Shown in pieces: positions 12,722 through 24,585 of a stretch of 64,000 bases of DNA. The stretch spans positions 1,736,001-1,800,000 of the forward strand of contig JABRWF010000006.1 in assembly GCA_018343915.1 (NCBI GenBank). The letters are read 5' to 3'. Position 1 is the first letter of the stretch. Every line of letters begins with the position of its first letter. Position numbers and translations under genes: made by a program. The notes beneath the pieces are model-generated. The model made no database searches, had not been told where the DNA came from, and saw only the letters and a program-made list of their open reading frames with translations. Origin of the DNA: Agroathelia rolfsii. Taxonomy: Eukaryota > Basidiomycota > Agaricomycetes > Amylocorticiales > Amylocorticiaceae.

Positions 12722-15700
12722 TTACCGTGACTCAAAGGCGCTAGTTGCGACTTTACCCTCGGCCTTGGATTTATCTTCTTGAATAAACCCAAAGTTTCCT
12801 TTACCCCAAACTTGCTTTTTCCTCTTGTCCTTGCGGCCTTCGCCGAACTCGTCGTTCCACCGGCGCAGCTCTGCCAGGCTACCCAATGATTCTGATGATG
12901 ATGGTGTAATTTCCTTGAGTGCTTTCGCAAAATGGCGTAGACTGAGAGTGCGTTGAGCTGCTGGCTGCTCTGGTGGTTCACTGGCCAGAGAGGCAGATGT
13001 TTCTGCGGTTGCTGGCGATGATGGAGCAGAAGTTTGCTCGGCATTTGATTGGGATGAGTGTAATGCATTTTGATCGGGCGTCGAAGAGTTATCTGCGCTC
13101 GCCGAGCTGGATACTTTCCAGGGAACATCTACTCGTTCCTTGACAGCATCTAATGCTGCAGAAACACACAAATCTACAGAATCAAATCGGTTAGAGAACA
13201 CAAAGAAAGACACGACTGATGTCACATACGCTTCAGGTCGGATCCTGAGAAGCTTTCCGTGGACTTGGCAAGCTTTTGGAGATCGAGATCTTCGCCAAGA
13301 GTCTCATCTCGCAAAAGGATCTTAAGGATTTCTAAAAAAAAAAAAAAAAAAAAAAAAAAGGAAAAAAGGACGTCATTCCCGATGTCGCTGGTAAATAAGA
13401 GTTATCCTTGCCTTCTCTCTCCTTCTCGCCAGGTAGATCTACCAACAGTCGCCTGGGCAATCTCCTCAACACAGCATCGTCCAGGTCAAATGGCCTATTT
13501 GTAGCTCCTATGACAACAACTCTATCATCCTTGGAGCTCTTGAGGCCGTCCATCTCCTGCATGAACTCTGTAATCACACCACGGTGAGCAAAGGCGCCAC
13601 CACTCTCCCGCGATGACATGCGAGCACCGAACAGTGCGTCAATCTCGTCGATGAAAACGACACAAGGGGAGAGACGACGAGCGAGGCTGAAAACAGCTTT
13701 TACAAGCTTCTCGCCCTCACCTACGTACTGTTACCAACATATATTAGTGTCTTTGTAAATATGCACGGAAGAAAGTATGAATACCATATCCATGACATCC
13801 GATGGTGAGATGGTCAACATGCGACAGCCTGCCTCTTTCGCCAATGCACGGACCACAAGAGTCTTTCCGGTTCCAGGAGGGCCTGGAAAGACGTAAACAA
13901 TGATTTGGAGAAGTGACCACGCTTCAACGCACCAAATAGTAAGCAACCTGTCATTCCATGCTCCTTGAGAACGCCTTGTTGGAAAGCACTTGGATGTAGC
14001 AAGGGAAGAGAAACGATAGTTCGAACCGAATCGATGGTATGAGGAGGCAGGTGAACTTGACCGAATGACGTCGGCATTGTCCCTGGACACAAGAGATGTA
14101 AGAAAGTTTGATTTTGTTGGCCTGCAAGGCAATAAAAGAGATGACTTACGAGAATCCACGATACAGGACAGGAGCCTGGACTCGTGTTGATCGAGTTCAG
14201 GATCTGACTTAATCCTCTCGATCAACTCATCCGTTGTTTCCTCGACAGTTTCCTCTTGAGATTCACCTTCTGCAGCATCCTCGGGAAGGACGTGAACAGT
14301 CACTTTCTTTGACCAGCTTTTGCGGATATCGCTCGCAGATTTCTGAGCAGACCATGCATCATAGACGGCCTCCCAAAAAATCATTGTTGGAATAAGCGAG
14401 GCTTCCTGCTGTTGTGCTCGCTGGGACGCAATGACGCTTCCCAGAGCACGATCGGCGATATGACGAACACCATTCCAAGGTTCAATATGGTTGCCCCAGT
14501 CATCCCACATGGTCTTATTGTTCGAAGGCGTCTCAGAAGATGCAGCTTCAGTATCAGAAGGCTGGTTCTCCAACTCTTCAGGCGGGAAACAGCCACCCAT
14601 CTCCATTCGACCACCTATAGCGCCGACAGCCATACGCATAGTCAACTCGTTGATTTCTCGTCGTCTAGACATGCGATTCTCGCGTTCACGATCCGGCTGT
14701 CGAGTCGACGGTACTAAGATCGAGGTACGATAGAACCGAGAGCTAGCCTCTGAATTACCAGAGCCTCGCTGGCTACCATCCATCTGCCCAAACAAGGATG
14801 CAATGGGGGCAGGTAAGCTACTTAGCGCGCTGTCACTGCCTATTGCCCTGATTCTCGGACTATCTTCTGAACTCCCAGATTCATCGCCAGCCAGGAGAGA
14901 GGGGAATTCGTCGATCAGCAAAGTCTCCGATTTTTCCCACTTCCGGAGACGATCGCGAAGGCGCTTCTCTCGTGCCTTCTCAGATATCTCGTCCTCGCTC
15001 CAATCCGAATGCATGGGCCTGGCGACGTGTGAAGAGGGGGAAGAAGCAGAGTTTCGACTCATGAGAACATTCATCATACCGGCGTTATTCGGTGCTTGGG
15101 ACGTAGAGCTAGTGAGTGGGGGTGTCATGCCAAATATGACGGTCGTTGGATTGACGACTGGGGAGGAGGGCCGTGATATAGGCCCTTGGCGGTGTTGGCG
15201 CACTGCCGCGAGCAATGGTCCATACCAGGTTGCGGAGGACGGGGCAAGGGTAGGGAAATCGCGGATGTATAGTATGCGTGGCCGGCCTGTCGATGAACCT
15301 GGTGGGTCGTTTGGATCACTCGGGATGTTGAGAAGCTGTTGGAAGAATGCCTTGAATTTGCTAGGCGAATTGTCGTTCTTGTTAGAAGACGACAAGACGC
15401 GTAAGCCTGCTCTTGACGGAGTCATCACATGCACGGAGATAGGTTGTGGTACCATCGACCATCGATCATCTTCATCCTCGTCAACCGAAGAGTTTACACG
15501 CGCGGAACGCAATGGAGGGTGATACGATGGGAAATGTAACGGATTCCGCGGTAGGTGAAATTGGCTAGCAGCTGATAGGTATGAATAATCAGTCTAAATA
15601 CAATGAATTCATGTATGCTAGCATACCCATGCTAAAGTGACCCCATTCTCCCGCCGACAACTGCACAGCGTCAACCACAATGACCTCCGAACCTGTTCGA

Positions 15701-16296
15701 TGCGCCAACTCCCGGACAGTTGCATCAATAATGTAATCGCCACCCTCTATTGGACAGCAAAGGGCCAGTGTGGGCTCAGCAAGTGGCTCAGAGGTCGTGG
15801 AGTATGTGGCCCGGTGCTGTGTCTGTGGATGCATGGCAATGTGCAAATTGTTCAGCGCCTCTTCCAGTAGCTCTGGAGGAGGTAATGCTGCTGAATGGGC
15901 CTCAGCGTCCATATGTTCGACATCACCCGGCTTCCATAGGATATCTAGCTCCCTAGGCAATGGCAGAGTAAGGTCTTTGTAAGAAGTGCTAACGGACGAA
16001 GCTCTTCTACGAGGTTTCAGCTCCGGCTCCTCTGTAGGAGGGACTGGGGCTTCAGGAGACTCTGGACCATCTGGTGGCGATCCGGCCGTAGCACTACTAC
16101 CCTCCGCATCAGGCTGAGCGGAGGAAACAAGGCGTCGGGATATACGGCTTGATGTAGGCAGAGAAGACGGGGTGTCTCGGCGAGCGCAGCGCAGAGTAGA
16201 ACGAACACTCAGTTGCTCAAATCTGGGACGATTCGTATAGGCAGACGATGCCTTGAGGAGCGACCGAGAGCGTCGAAAGAGATTTTGAGAGCGCAT
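12722..16296 (-). CDS. Mitochondrial Msp1-like AAA ATPase with long N-terminal extension
   Basis: Exons (descending): 16296-15627, 15571-14150, 14082-13933, 13882-13785, 13727-13412, 13331-13230, 13173-12722, giving 1069 residues. The start at 16296 gives an Arg/Ser-rich N-terminus with no acidic residues for the first 30 or so, like a mitochondrial presequence. Residues 50-700 are long and variable. The C-terminal AAA module is complete: Walker A GPPGTGKT (748-755), YVGEGEKLV, Walker B VVFIDEID (803-810), sensor GATNRPFDLDDAVLRRLPRR with arginine fingers, and the C-terminal helical part. The motifs are closest to the Msp1/ATAD1/katanin group, which extracts or remodels proteins; the substrate is unknown. 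Intron 5 is a GC-AG intron with a 26-nt A/T run. Confidence 0.85.
13332..13411 (-). other. GC-AG intron in the AAA ATPase gene
   Basis: On the minus strand the exon ends AAG and the intron begins GCAAGG. It ends in 26 T followed by AG at 13332. Only this donor keeps the frame that yields EKEREEILKILLRDE across the join. The single GT in the neighbourhood gives the wrong phase. Confidence 0.8.
13334..13359. repeat. A26 homopolymer in an intron
   Basis: Twenty-six consecutive A on the plus strand. For the minus-strand gene it forms the polypyrimidine tract right next to the 3' splice site, so its length may drift between individuals. Confidence 0.95.
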
Positions 16297-16520
16297 GGAA
16301 GCGGGAGACACGAGAGGAATGGCTGCTTTGTGACCATTATTGCATCTTGTCCCAGTGATCGGCCATTCGGACTTTATTTCTTGAACAAGACTCGCATAGC
16401 ACAGCACTTGCGAATACAAAAATATCAGAAAAAAAGCGAGCATATACCGCATCAATTATTCAGAAATAAAGTGTCTATGTATGTATATTATAATAGCGTA
16501 GCAACAATACTATCTTTCCA

Positions 16521-17623
16521 CTACAATTCTTCATGCTCGGTGACGGGCGTCATGACCGGTTTCTCATGCAACTTTGCCTGTCTCTCCACTAAATCAGCAC
16601 CAACAAGGATCTTGGATCCCTTCCAGAGCTGAACCATATTGATGACGTTCTTCACGAAAAATATGGGGAATGTAACCACGGCCATGAGGTGAGCCCAGGT
16701 CATACTGACCACAAAGGAAGATATAAACCAGGGGAGGAATGCAAAGTACGGAAGACCGAGCGGTGTCTCGACCCATTTGATGAGGTAGAGCGCAACGAAG
16801 AAGAGCTCGTTGCCGGCACACATGATAAACAAAGTTCGCTATAAGGTTGTTAGAGGGATTGTGCTGGGAACATGGAGACCTGCAGGAGAACATACAGAAT
16901 CATTGTAGTAAAGCCACAGAATTCGGCTAACGTCCGCTGTAATAAGTTTATGACTCTTGGCACCGGTTGTTAAGGTTCTATGTCATTCGCTCAGTATACA
17001 GAGCTGAGAAAATGCTGGTACACTGTCTTACCCAACCATGTGCATATAGTGACTGCTGAAGTCCAGGGAGATTAGGAATTGAAAGAGTAGAGACCATTTA
17101 GGATATGCAGAGGCTAGGTAACATAACAGACATGATGTTGCGCATCTGTCAGAAAGAGGCGTGTCAATCAGCGTCAAGGCTATTGTCAATGGGTGCAACA
17201 CTAACCTGTCGGTGACCATATCAAGTACAGCACCAAATTTCGATGTTTGACCAAGCTTTCTAGCGGCATAGCCATCAAAGGCATCCAGCAACGACGATAT
17301 GCCATACGCTATAGTAGACGCCTTGGGGTGATATGGCATGTAGTACAGGGATATGGCAGCGAAGATGACTCTTGAGTATCCTGCACAACAGCTAATTGAG
17401 ACACTGTAAGATACAGAAATAGAGCCGACATACCGATTAGGTTTGGTACAAAGAGGAATACATTTTCAGAGTATGTCTGTGCTGTGGCAAGATCGAGGGC
17501 TTCCTTGGCTTCAACCACGTCGACCGACGGACGTCGCTTTCTCAAGGTTTTCGAAGCAGGCTTAGCTGAGAGTGCGTCGGGTCGTCCTCGAGGCGGCATG
17601 AGAGGCGCGGACTCGTTCAGCAT
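16521..17623 (-). CDS. PIS1: CDP-diacylglycerol--inositol 3-phosphatidyltransferase
   Basis: Makes phosphatidylinositol from CDP-diacylglycerol and myo-inositol in the ER. Exons (descending): 17623-17434, 17380-17206, 17145-17032, 16977-16896, 16838-16521, 292 residues. The CDP-alcohol signature is complete (D99, G100, A103, R104, G113, D117, D121) in DAFDGYAARKLGQTSKFG. It is followed by MVTDRCATSCLL and SSHYMHM, which mark PI synthases rather than PS or choline-phosphate types. Several membrane segments are clear. The N-terminus has about 50 extra polar residues compared with yeast. The stop is 225 bp before the AAA ATPase start, and the 312-bp gap upstream to the syntaxin stop shows no gene. 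Confidence 0.93.
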
Positions 17624-17935
17624 GAAAAATAATAGCCCAGAGGGGGAAGATAACGAGGAAAGAGGTGGTTAAGGAGCGAACAGGCGCAGGAGGCAGCCGT
17701 TCGAGGGCCGAGCGTGATTGGACCGATATTGGTCATACGTTCGTACGTCACTCTTCTCAGTCCACGGCAAAAAGTAAACACCATAAATTCGGTATATCAA
17801 CAAAAGAAAGATAAAATAGGTACTAGTAAAATTCCCAAAAGGTGTGGTATAATGGTCAAAAGAAAAGAAAAAGAAAACACTACGTAATGCAACACAAATT
17901 AAAAGTTATTTGAAGAAGTTCAACATTGTCATTCT

Positions 17936-19276
17936 TCAAGCACTGGATGAGTTCTTCGAGGAATTATTGTGAGGTACGACAACGCCAAAGTAGATTCCAA
18001 GCACTATAGCGATGATAGCAATGATTGTGAAAGTGATCCAGAAACAAACCCATCTTAGTCTGCGAGCACGTCGGGCCGACACGACAGCTTTTTCGGTGTG
18101 TCCAAGACTGCCATTCCAATAAGTTTCCTGAATAATCGAGTGTCTGAAACAGGACTTACGCAACGTTAGTATCCATCTCAACCTTTGCGGCATTGGCCTC
18201 CGCCGCATCGATCGTTTCTCCTTGTTGCTCAACCAAAACACTCATCTGAATTACATGGAGTGAGAAAAACAGGACTGTTTTGATATGGAAGTGCACCAAC
18301 GTCTTGGATCAGCTGTGCAAGCTCTGCAAAGGTTTCCTCAATTTTTCGGATATCCTGGTGACGCTCTTGAACGTCACGGTATGCAGATCGTGCTTGCTCG
18401 TATGATGTTGAGCTTGAAAGCTATAGGGCTATATGTTAGAGGACAGTACAGTTACATTACAGAGTTAACTTACGGCTTGGGCAAATACTTGGTCACCCTC
18501 GTCTCCAGCAACGACAGCATTGATTTCATCCTGTGTAGCATCAGGCTTCACTGTTCCATATAAAAAGTCAATGATAGTTCACAAAGAAATGACAGTAAAC
18601 ACAAACCTATTTTAAATTGCCGGGCAACCCGTTCTTTATATTTCGCACGGTAATCTGCTTCAACTGTCTGGTATCTTTGTAGAGATTTGACAAATCTTTC
18701 GCGCAAAAACTCAGTCTGTAGCAGATTAGCAAAGATGTCATCCATGTGAGAATTGAGCAAACTAACTCGTTCTCTGCGTTGGTTGACTGTCGTGCCAGGA
18801 TAGGTATTCAATCCCTGTATTCTCGTACGAATAGTATTTCCCAGTCCTCTTGTTTCCGCAACCAGCTCGTCTAGTTCTGCAGCAGCTTTGTGGTTGGTGG
18901 ACAAGTCTGCAACATTGAGAGAGCGAGAATGTAAGTTCGAGATATTGGTCACGTTGTTGTCAAATCGTTGTATATCATCTTGGATTGATGCAGCCTGAAA
19001 ATGAATTGTAATCAACAGCGGCTAAGAAGCACCAAAATGCGATCACTACCTCGGAGTAGAAGCCGTTCAAGCCCGAATCGTGATAGCCATTGCCATCGGG
19101 GCCCTGTTCGAGGTCAGCCTGGTGGTTGACTGGGGTCAATTCGTGGCCTTCTTGGGTGTCAACATTCTGCTGACGCTGATTCTACATGAATAATGTTAAA
19201 CAGATTTTATCCAGCAGAATACAGCATTCGAAGCACACACCCTAAACGCAGCAAGACGATCGTTTCTCGCAGACAT
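17936..19276 (-). CDS. SSO1: Plasma-membrane syntaxin (t-SNARE), SSO1/2 type
   Basis: Qa-SNARE for fusion of secretory vesicles with the plasma membrane, partnering Sec9 and Snc. Exons (descending): 19276-19241, 19181-19050, 18994-18607, 18550-18474, 18420-18301, 18245-18160, 18107-17936, 336 residues. In order: a polar N-terminal 60 residues, a helical Habc-like region (ASIQDDIQRFDNNV to QRYQTVEADYRAKYKERVARQF), a SNARE helix (IRKIEETFAELAQLIQDM, LVEQQGETID with the central Gln), a basic stretch RRARRLRW and one C-terminal transmembrane anchor. YRAKYKERVARQFKI is typical of the syntaxin 1/Sso group. It is divergent from the first aldo/keto reductase. Confidence 0.92.
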
Positions 19277-19935
19277 GATGGATTTCGTTCAAAGGTTCTC
19301 TAGGGGTGAAAAAGAGGTAGCGCAGACACGGTGATAATCGGCCGCTAGAGAAAAGCCCTTTATGTATATGAACGAAACCGCAGCAAGTAGAGTGCAGTGC
19401 CCCTTTGAATACGACCACTGGCAGTTAGCAGCGCCTCAAGAGTATGGTGTCACTACAACCCGTTCCGGGGGTCCAGTCTGAGGTATAAGAGGGTCACGTC
19501 ACTTTATGATCCCGTGAATAATTTCAACATCGCCTCAAGTCATAGGGGCAATGATGTCACACTACCGCGTTCTCGTTTTTGAAACTTGGACCATCACGAT
19601 GAGAACACGAGCTATGGCATTGGCAATTGCATGCGATGAGCTCTCACTACATATATAATCCTAGTGCATGGATCACAATTAAAAATGCTTACAAATAGTC
19701 CTCTGTTGTTCTGGTGTCAGAATATATCGAGATGGCCAATAGCAATCCCTGTAGACGGCTTTCACCCAATATATGCCACGTAAATACACAACCTCTTGCG
19801 GTGAAAAGTGATACATCTCCGCATATATACGGATTACTCTTCAAACTTTCTGCTCCTAGGGTGGCGTGACCTGTTCATATAAAAGCCCTTCGGTTGATTC
19901 AGAGGACAAAAACCACCAACCATCGACCCGTAGCA
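19277..19935. other. Shared upstream region of SSO1 (-) and first aldo/keto reductase (+)
   Basis: 659 bp between divergent start codons. It has no gene-like frame and presumably carries both promoters. A CT/GA-mixed stretch near 19300 belongs to the SSO1 leader. Confidence 0.5.
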
Positions 19936-21381
19936 ATGTCTCTCCGCATTACTCGCACTACTAATCTTGGGGGAGCTGCCAAAGATGTGATTGTTGCAAA
20001 GATTTGTGTAGGTTGCAGCTCTGAAATAGTACATGTTATCCTGGACTAATTAGGAGGATGAGTAGAACGGTACTTTCACCATGTCGAACTCGGTCGAGCC
20101 TGTACCAGATGAACAGGCATTCTATGCCTTGAAGGCAGAGCTTGATATTCTTCCTGATGGTGTCAAGATGGTAATCAATAGTGGTATGTTTTGACATTTG
20201 ATCTGATTTGTTCTACGTGCGTCTTATCTTTATCCTTCATTATAGGAGAATTTTACGGCAAGAATCTCAGTACAGGCAACCTGGAACTCTTGTCTCGTTT
20301 TTTCGAGAAACACCCTGAGTATTGTTATAAGGTTTTCCTGGCCGTTAAGGGCGGCTTAAAGGCACAGTCTCACGATCCCGACTCCTCGTATATATCTTCT
20401 CACGGAATCTTTACCGCCCGACGACCCATGTATACCCCTTGTTAGTCCGGAGAACCTCAAACGCAGCATCGAATTGGTTCTATCTTGTCTCAGGGGCACG
20501 AAGTCGCTGGACATGTTTCAATGTGCTCGAGTAGACCCCAAAATTCCCATCGAGGACGCCATCAACGAGTTAGCAACTTATGTAAAGAAAGGTGCCTTCA
20601 AATATATTGGCCTGTCGGAGTGCAGTGCAGCCAGTTTGCGACGATCAAATGCCGTATGTATAAGAAGCATCAAGAAACTTGAAGGTGAATTAATCAAATG
20701 TTAGGTGCATCCAATTGCTGCAGTAGAAATTGAAATATCCCCATGGTCATATGAGCCTGAGACCAAGGCAGGTAAGATACTTTTTTTCTTGAAACCTTCT
20801 CCGAGATTCTATCTAATCTGGACTTACAAACAGTACTTGCCGCTGCCGCAGAATTGGGGGTGGCCGTACTTGGGTATTCGCCTCTCGGCCACGGCTTCTT
20901 GACGGGCACAACTACCAAGAGATCTGATATTCCAGAAGGTGATTATCGCTTGAATTTAAAGATGATGTGACGATGGTTAAGTGCCGAAGTCGCTGTCAAT
21001 CTTACTAAACGGTCTCAACAGGAAACTATTCAGCGCAACCTGCAGCTGGTTCAAAAGTTAAAAATTGTTGCAGCTAGGAAGAATGTCACCCCTGGACAGA
21101 TTAGTATTGCTTGGGTGGCGGCTCTGGGCGACAAGGTCATCCCACTCCCAGGATCAGCGTAGGTTGCCCCTTGTGTGCATCCTGGCGTTGTATTTCAATT
21201 GATTATTTGTCCTGTTTTCGCTTGTAGGAAATCAAAGCGAGTACTGGAAAATACAGGTGGCTCAGAGATCGTTTTGAGTGTGGAGGACTTTGAAGAGATC
21301 AATCAGGCCATCGCAGCCCACGATGTCAAGGGTGATCGCTACATTGATTTACCACCGGAGGCACTGCATTTGTGGGGTTGA
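19936..21381 (+). CDS. Pyridoxal-reductase-like aldo/keto reductase, copy 1 (damaged exon)
   Basis: AKR8-type NADPH oxidoreductase resembling fission yeast Plr1, which reduces pyridoxal to pyridoxine. Exons: 19936-20007, 20066-20183, 20246-20387, 20446-20653, 20705-20771, 20834-20938, 20990-21158, 21228-21381, 344 residues. Recognisable blocks are INSGEFYG (active-site Tyr), FLAVKGGLKAQS, LDMFQCARVDPKIPIEDA, GLSECSAASLRR, GYSPLGHGFLTG, ISIAWVAALG, VIPLPGSAKSKR and the C-terminal LHLWG. Compared with its tandem copy at 22182, the segment after IPEG is 10 nt shorter, which breaks the frame if the conserved intron (20967-21021) is used. The model above uses a shifted 51-nt intron (20939-20989) that restores the frame but replaces the conserved GD[FY]R segment. 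It may be a pseudogene in progress. Confidence 0.75.
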
Positions 21382-22181
21382 GATGTACTCATCCAAGTTG
21401 AACGGACCGGCGTAACTCATGATGCTTAGCCACGTCGCATACAACCAGCTAAAGTCATAGAGCTCTAATATTGCCCTATCTCCCGCTTCCTGCGATTTGA
21501 GGAATCCTCAACGGTCAAGTGATTGTAATATGATTCTCAGCTTGAATATTCAGGTGCTGCGTAATCATATGGCTGTGAACAACCTCTATATGGCAATCAT
21601 ATGATTTTATAGGAATTCAAATAGAAAAGCGGAGGTTCCGAATGAGTGATCAAATGGGACGCCGCTCGGCCTCAGTCCTCAACTTGAAAGGAAAAGGGCT
21701 TAGAACTGTTAGTGGCAGAGATTGTTTTTCTTTGTCAAAGCACGTCATACTATAACATATCAGGTCCGCATTACTGAGATAGTACTGTCATTGACATGGT
21801 CAGCACATTGTTTGTGCTCGGGACATTTGTAATAATTATGTTGATTTTCGTTGGAAGTGGCTATAATGTCATGTACACGCTAATACTTTCTCCTCCACCC
21901 CATGTTTCTCACTCTTTGTCTTGATCTCTCCGATCATTTTCGGTGAGCATCAGATCTGAGGGATGAATTTGTATTACATTTTTTTACATGTACATATACC
22001 CTCTCACCCTCCGAGTTGCTAGTGTGCTCAATGCCCAATGTGGGCATGACATCACATCTCTGCCGATGTGCTCAAGGTTTAAAGAGCCAATGCTGCTTTT
22101 CGATTCGCATTCACTACAATAGCCCCAAGTTACTCACAACACTCCATCGTCCCTCCTACGACCAGGCTTGACCTCTTTATC
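21382..22181. other. Intergenic between the tandem aldo/keto reductases
   Basis: 800 bp of AT-rich DNA with no open frame of note. The right end holds the promoter of the second copy, including a TTTAAAG element about 100 bp before its start and a CT-rich leader. Confidence 0.5.
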
Positions 22182-23856
22182 ATGAGCATTAGCAAGACAT
22201 TCACTCTTAGTGGGACTGCATCAGGCATAGTCGTCGCCAAGGTGGCTGTAAGTAATCTCCACTTTATGCACATTTCAATCCATCCAATCCTAATCGTAAT
22301 TCTCACATCAGCATGGACTCATGTCAATGACGTACGTAATGGAAATCAATACGTCCTGAAGCTTGATTTAGTTATTAGCATTAACGCACACCGTCATTGT
22401 ACAGCCTTAGTGGAAACCGCCCAGATGAAGAAACCTTTCCAGCTATCAAAGCCAGCTTGGATGCTGTTCCAGAGGGCGTAAAGATGATTCTCAATAGTGG
22501 TAAGCTTCTATGCTCTAAATATGAAAAGATATCTATCCTCATTTTTAATTGATAAGGTGAATTCTATGGCCATCGTAAGTGTGGAACACTTGATATCATC
22601 ATATCTATATGTTCAGTACTAAACTCCCATTGAAATTATCAGAGTTAAGCACCAGCAACCTTGAGATCGTCGCCCGATTCTTTGAGAAGTACCCAGAGTA
22701 TACGAGCAAGGCATTCTTGTCCGTTAAGGGTGGTCTCAAGGCTAGATCTTTCGAACCAGACTCTTCGTACGTCAGATTCTGTACATCCAACCATTATACA
22801 CTCGGATGGAGAGCCTGAGATACATTTCAATGAAACTAATTACTAGTAACTCTTCTTTAGCCCTGAGAATCTGCGTCGTAGCATCGACCTGATAAATGAG
22901 ACTCTTCGGGGAACGAAGACACTGGATCTATTTGAATGCGCTCGTGTAGATTCAAAATATCCTATCGAGGAAACCGTTAAGGAACTTGCCAAACTCAGCA
23001 AGGAAGGCAAATTTTCGCACTTGGGCTTGTCTGAATGTAGTGCCGAGACACTCAGGCGCGCCAATGCTGTAAGCACCATCAAATATATCATTTCTTCAGA
23101 AGTATCAGGTCCCAGATATTTTCCCGTTATAACAGGTTCATCCCGTTGCGATAGTGGAGATTGAGATTTCCCCATGGTCATACGAGGACCAGACGAAGAA
23201 AGGTATGTATACTCATGACGTTTAGTTACCAAATCCTCCTATCAGCGATGCGCATACACTCTACTAACTCATATCAAAATGAACAGTCATTGCCACAGCA
23301 TCTGAGCTGGGGATCGCCGTCTTGGGTTACTCCCCTCTGGGTAGAGGATTCCTCACGGGCCAGATCAAGTCAGTCGATGATCTTCCAGAGGGCGATTTCC
23401 GTCGACGGCTTACGCGCTTCCAAGGAGATGTGCGTTGTGTCACTATCTTTATGCATGCATACAAGCTCGTACATGTTTATTAATTCCATGATCATTACAA
23501 CAGGAAATCATCAAAGCCAACTGGCGTTTCGTCGAACTCTTACAATCTATCGGTACAAATATTAACGCGACATCCGGCCAGATCAGTATCGCTTGGGTGT
23601 CCTCTTTGGGCCCTCATGTCATTCCACTCCCTGGTTCCTCGTAAGTTACAATATTTTCATAATAGCAATGTACTCGCTAAAAACAATCTGATTGTTTATT
23701 AGCAAGCAAAATCGCACACTTGAAAATATCGGAGGGGGCGACATCACGCTCAGCGAAGCCGATTTGGAGGAGATCAACAAGGGCATCGCATCCATTGAGG
23801 TCAAGGGTGATCGCTACTACGGCGCGGACGAAAAGGAGATGCATTTGTGGGGTTAA
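22182..23856 (+). CDS. Pyridoxal-reductase-like aldo/keto reductase, copy 2 (intact)
   Basis: Intact tandem paralogue of the gene at 19936. Exons: 22182-22247, 22312-22331, 22405-22499, 22557-22574, 22643-22766, 22861-23068, 23136-23202, 23287-23429, 23504-23640, 23703-23856, 343 residues. Two are micro-exons of 20 and 18 nt, encoding HGLMSMT and EFYGH, the latter with the active-site Tyr. Family blocks: [89 protein letters not shown]. The fold is a cytosolic TIM barrel using NADPH. The preferred substrate cannot be told from sequence; pyridoxal is the family precedent. It shares most intron positions with copy 1, so the pair arose by tandem duplication. Confidence 0.9.
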
Positions 23857-24585
23857 TCGAAGGACAAGCAGTCAATTTCAAGATAAATTCGGCCATGAGT
23901 GGCCAGTTTGTGTGAATGTGTACTTTTACTCTTTGTGATAGCGAAGCATTTAGTTATATGACAAAAAAAAATGCGAACTTCTCAACGGTTTCTCAAGTAG
24001 TATTGTAGGAATCAAAAGAAATTTTCGATGGTAGCATGACAACTTGAATTGGTTCTATGAAACACGATAGAGAGGACAAGGGGTGGGATATAGGGGTATT
24101 AAATAGAACATTAGGTAAAGAAGAAAAGAAAAGAAAAACGTAAGTGAGGCATGGAAAACCAAAGCTTAGAATGTAACGGAAGAATGAGCGTTTGACATAC
24201 GGTATTTGTGGTATGCGGTGTAAAGGAAGGAGAGCAAGAAAAAGATAATCCTCAGTATCATCATAGCAATCGTAAAAAGATTGAAAAACAGCATACGGAA
24301 CGAGCAATCGAAAAAAAGGAAAAGTGAGGGTTCCTTGAGGAGGTAAAGTAGCTATAGGGAACGTGTGGTCATGAAAAGAGAAATGAGAAAAAGAATACTC
24401 ATGTTGGTAAATAAATGGGATGAAATGTACCGAAAAAGAAAAGAAAAGATTGTTCCTGGATATCGTTGACAAAAGATCGGGGAGCATGGAGGGATATACG
24501 GTCGGAAGATCATCCAGCGGCAGCAGCGGTTCCTGACGAAATCGGCTTAGGATGTAGTAATAAACGACGATATCTATAGGGCCTT
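23857..24585. other. Intergenic between convergent genes; long AT-rich 3' regions
   Basis: 729 bp between the stop of the second aldo/keto reductase and the stop of the RhoGEF. It is rich in GA/AA on the plus strand, which creates a Phe/Ser-rich minus frame (23993-24487) with no family features. Most likely 3' UTR of the RhoGEF. Confidence 0.5.

Noticed and set aside
14803..15522. Plus-strand 239-codon frame
   Set aside because: Antisense to the coding exon of the AAA ATPase; no splice context or motif.
23993..24487. Minus-strand 164-codon Phe/Ser-rich frame
   Set aside because: Biased composition in a probable 3' UTR; no motif.
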